DNA of 7,880 bases from Candidatus Parcubacteria bacterium (lineage in GTDB: Bacteria > Patescibacteriota > Patescibacteriia > Patescibacteriales > UBA12075), in NCBI GenBank assembly GCA_023139655.1, contig JAGLNE010000109.1, forward strand, positions 1 to 7,880, written 5' to 3'. The translations under genes and the position numbers were made by a program. Shown in pieces: positions 7,090-7,880 of the stretch (the first letter of the stretch is position 1; each line of letters starts with the position of its first letter). The notes under the pieces were generated by a model. That model was given only the letters and a program-made list of their open reading frames with translations, made no database searches and was not told the DNA's origin.

Positions 7090-7101
7090 GGCACATGTGC
7101 C
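7090..7101. repeat. 12-bp perfect palindrome upstream of last gene
   Basis: GGCACATGTGCC is a perfect palindrome 35 bases before the ATG at 7137. TGC at 7085-7087 and GCA at 7103-7105 extend the symmetry imperfectly. It is a GC-rich island in an AT-rich 163-nt gap, so a dimeric regulator site is possible, but no promoter elements of good quality were seen with it. Confidence 0.35.
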
Positions 7102-7136
7102 CGCATCTTTAATATTGCTAACTTCATACATAGCTG

Positions 7137-7880
7137 ATGGATACTGTTAAAAAGATACTTATTATTTCTTATGCTTTCCCCCCAAGTGCAAGAAGCGGCA
7201 TTTATAGAATTCTGCATTTTTCTGAATACTTGGCAAGGAGAGGAAATTATCAGCCATTTATATTGACTGTTGCCCCAGAATATTATGAACAAGAAGATGC
7301 GCTGGATAAATCTTTATTAAAAACCATAAACAACAATATTATAATTTTTCGAACCGGCTGTTTTCAATTGCGTGAATTATTTCTAAATATTTTTGGCGGA
7401 AAGCCAGGTAAAACAGCAGATCAAAAATCGTCTTTTTTTATAAATGACACAATGGCACGGAAAACACCAACCATGGGTAACTGGCAAAAAATAAAGGATA
7501 TCTTTACAGATGAGCTGCTTTCTTTTCCAGATCGACAGGTCGGTTGGCTGCCTTTTGCAGTAAAATCCGGTTTGAATATTATACGCCAAAAAAAAATAGA
7601 TATTATTTTCTCTACTGGAGCGCCTTGGACATCATTACTAGTAGGTAGAATTTTGAGTGGATTGACTAACGTGCCTTTAGTTCTGGATTATCGCGATCCA
7701 TGGATAGATAATCCTTTTCATCAATCGGGTAATAGTCAAATCTATAATGGCTTTTCACGATTTTTGGAAAAAAATCTTGTTAACAAGGCAAGCGCAGTAG
7801 TCCTCAACACCGACGCACTTAGGCGGGCTTTTGTCAAAAAATATGGCAAGCATCATAAATTTGTATCCTATTCAAATTCC
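7137..7880 (+). CDS. GT4-like glycosyltransferase, N-terminal part (cut by window edge)
   Basis: An open frame of 248 codons runs off the right edge without a stop. The ATG at 7137 is the first ATG after an in-frame TAG at 7131-7133, and it gives the expected GT-B start KKILIISYAFPPSARSGIYR (5-24), with the FPP and glycine-rich loop of GT4-like acceptor domains. Further family features are FPDRQVGWLPFA (130-141), STGAPWTS (159-166) and DYRDPW (184-189), the last being characteristic of this GT4 subgroup. Residues 214-226 (LVNKASAVVLNTD) form the usual strand before the domain crossover. The donor-binding domain is outside the window. No Shine-Dalgarno is visible before the ATG. The 163-nt gap before it is the widest in the cluster, so it may have its own expression signals. 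It is probably another cytoplasmic transferase of the same polysaccharide. Confidence 0.85.
   Translation, partial: MDTVKKILIISYAFPPSARSGIYRILHFSEYLARRGNYQPFILTVAPEYYEQEDALDKSLLKTINNNIIIFRTGCFQLRELFLNIFGGKPGKTADQKSSFFINDTMARKTPTMGNWQKIKDIFTDELLSFPDRQVGWLPFAVKSGLNIIRQKKIDIIFSTGAPWTSLLVGRILSGLTNVPLVLDYRDPWIDNPFHQSGNSQIYNGFSRFLEKNLVNKASAVVLNTDALRRAFVKKYGKHHKFVSYSNS

Noticed and set aside
6981..7292. 103-codon open frame on the minus strand
   Set aside because: It overlaps the start of the last glycosyltransferase, whose frame has clear family motifs. The minus-strand product shows no recognisable domain.

Overview
The window is a single-strand (+) run of envelope polysaccharide genes, from an AT-rich Gram-negative bacterium using the standard genetic code. 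The best clue to the lineage is the gene at 5861-6973. It reads like the GT4 sugar transferases associated with PEP-CTERM/EpsH1 (exosortase) exopolysaccharide loci, which are known from proteobacteria, Desulfobacterota, Nitrospirota, Planctomycetes and related groups. I cannot name the genus. No rRNA, tRNA, CRISPR array, transposase or integrase was seen.

Layout: (1) 1-193 is the left edge with no firm gene, although the frame of gene 1 stays open to the edge. (2) 194-1123 is a GT2-fold protein with two C-terminal membrane helices whose metal/nucleotide-binding aspartates are gone. (3) 1198-3009 is a GT-C polytopic transferase (ArnT/PMT-like). (4) 3029-3106 is a possible 25-codon leader ORF with a strong Shine-Dalgarno site that runs into the next gene. 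(5) 3090-4619 is a Wzx-type flippase. (6) 4672-5802 is an N-acetyl sugar amidotransferase (PseA/WbpG family). (7) 5861-6973 is the PEP-CTERM-associated GT4 transferase. (8) 7137-7880 is the N-terminal 248 residues of another GT4-like transferase, cut by the right edge.

The gaps are 74, 80, 52 and 58 nt, and then 163 nt before the last gene, so transcription as one operon is likely. Working model (inference): the amidotransferase makes an amidino sugar nucleotide, the cytoplasmic GT4 enzymes build a lipid-linked repeat unit, and the flippase moves it across the inner membrane. The GT-C protein would add a sugar from a polyprenyl-phosphate donor on the periplasmic side. The GT2-like neighbour would normally make that donor, but it appears catalytically degenerate. 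This is the most interesting point in the window.

The overall parts list is ordinary for an O-antigen/EPS cluster. I did not find a clearly new system. The points worth checking are the degenerate GT2 protein, the leader ORF in front of the flippase, and the apparent absence of hisH/hisF partners beside the amidotransferase.
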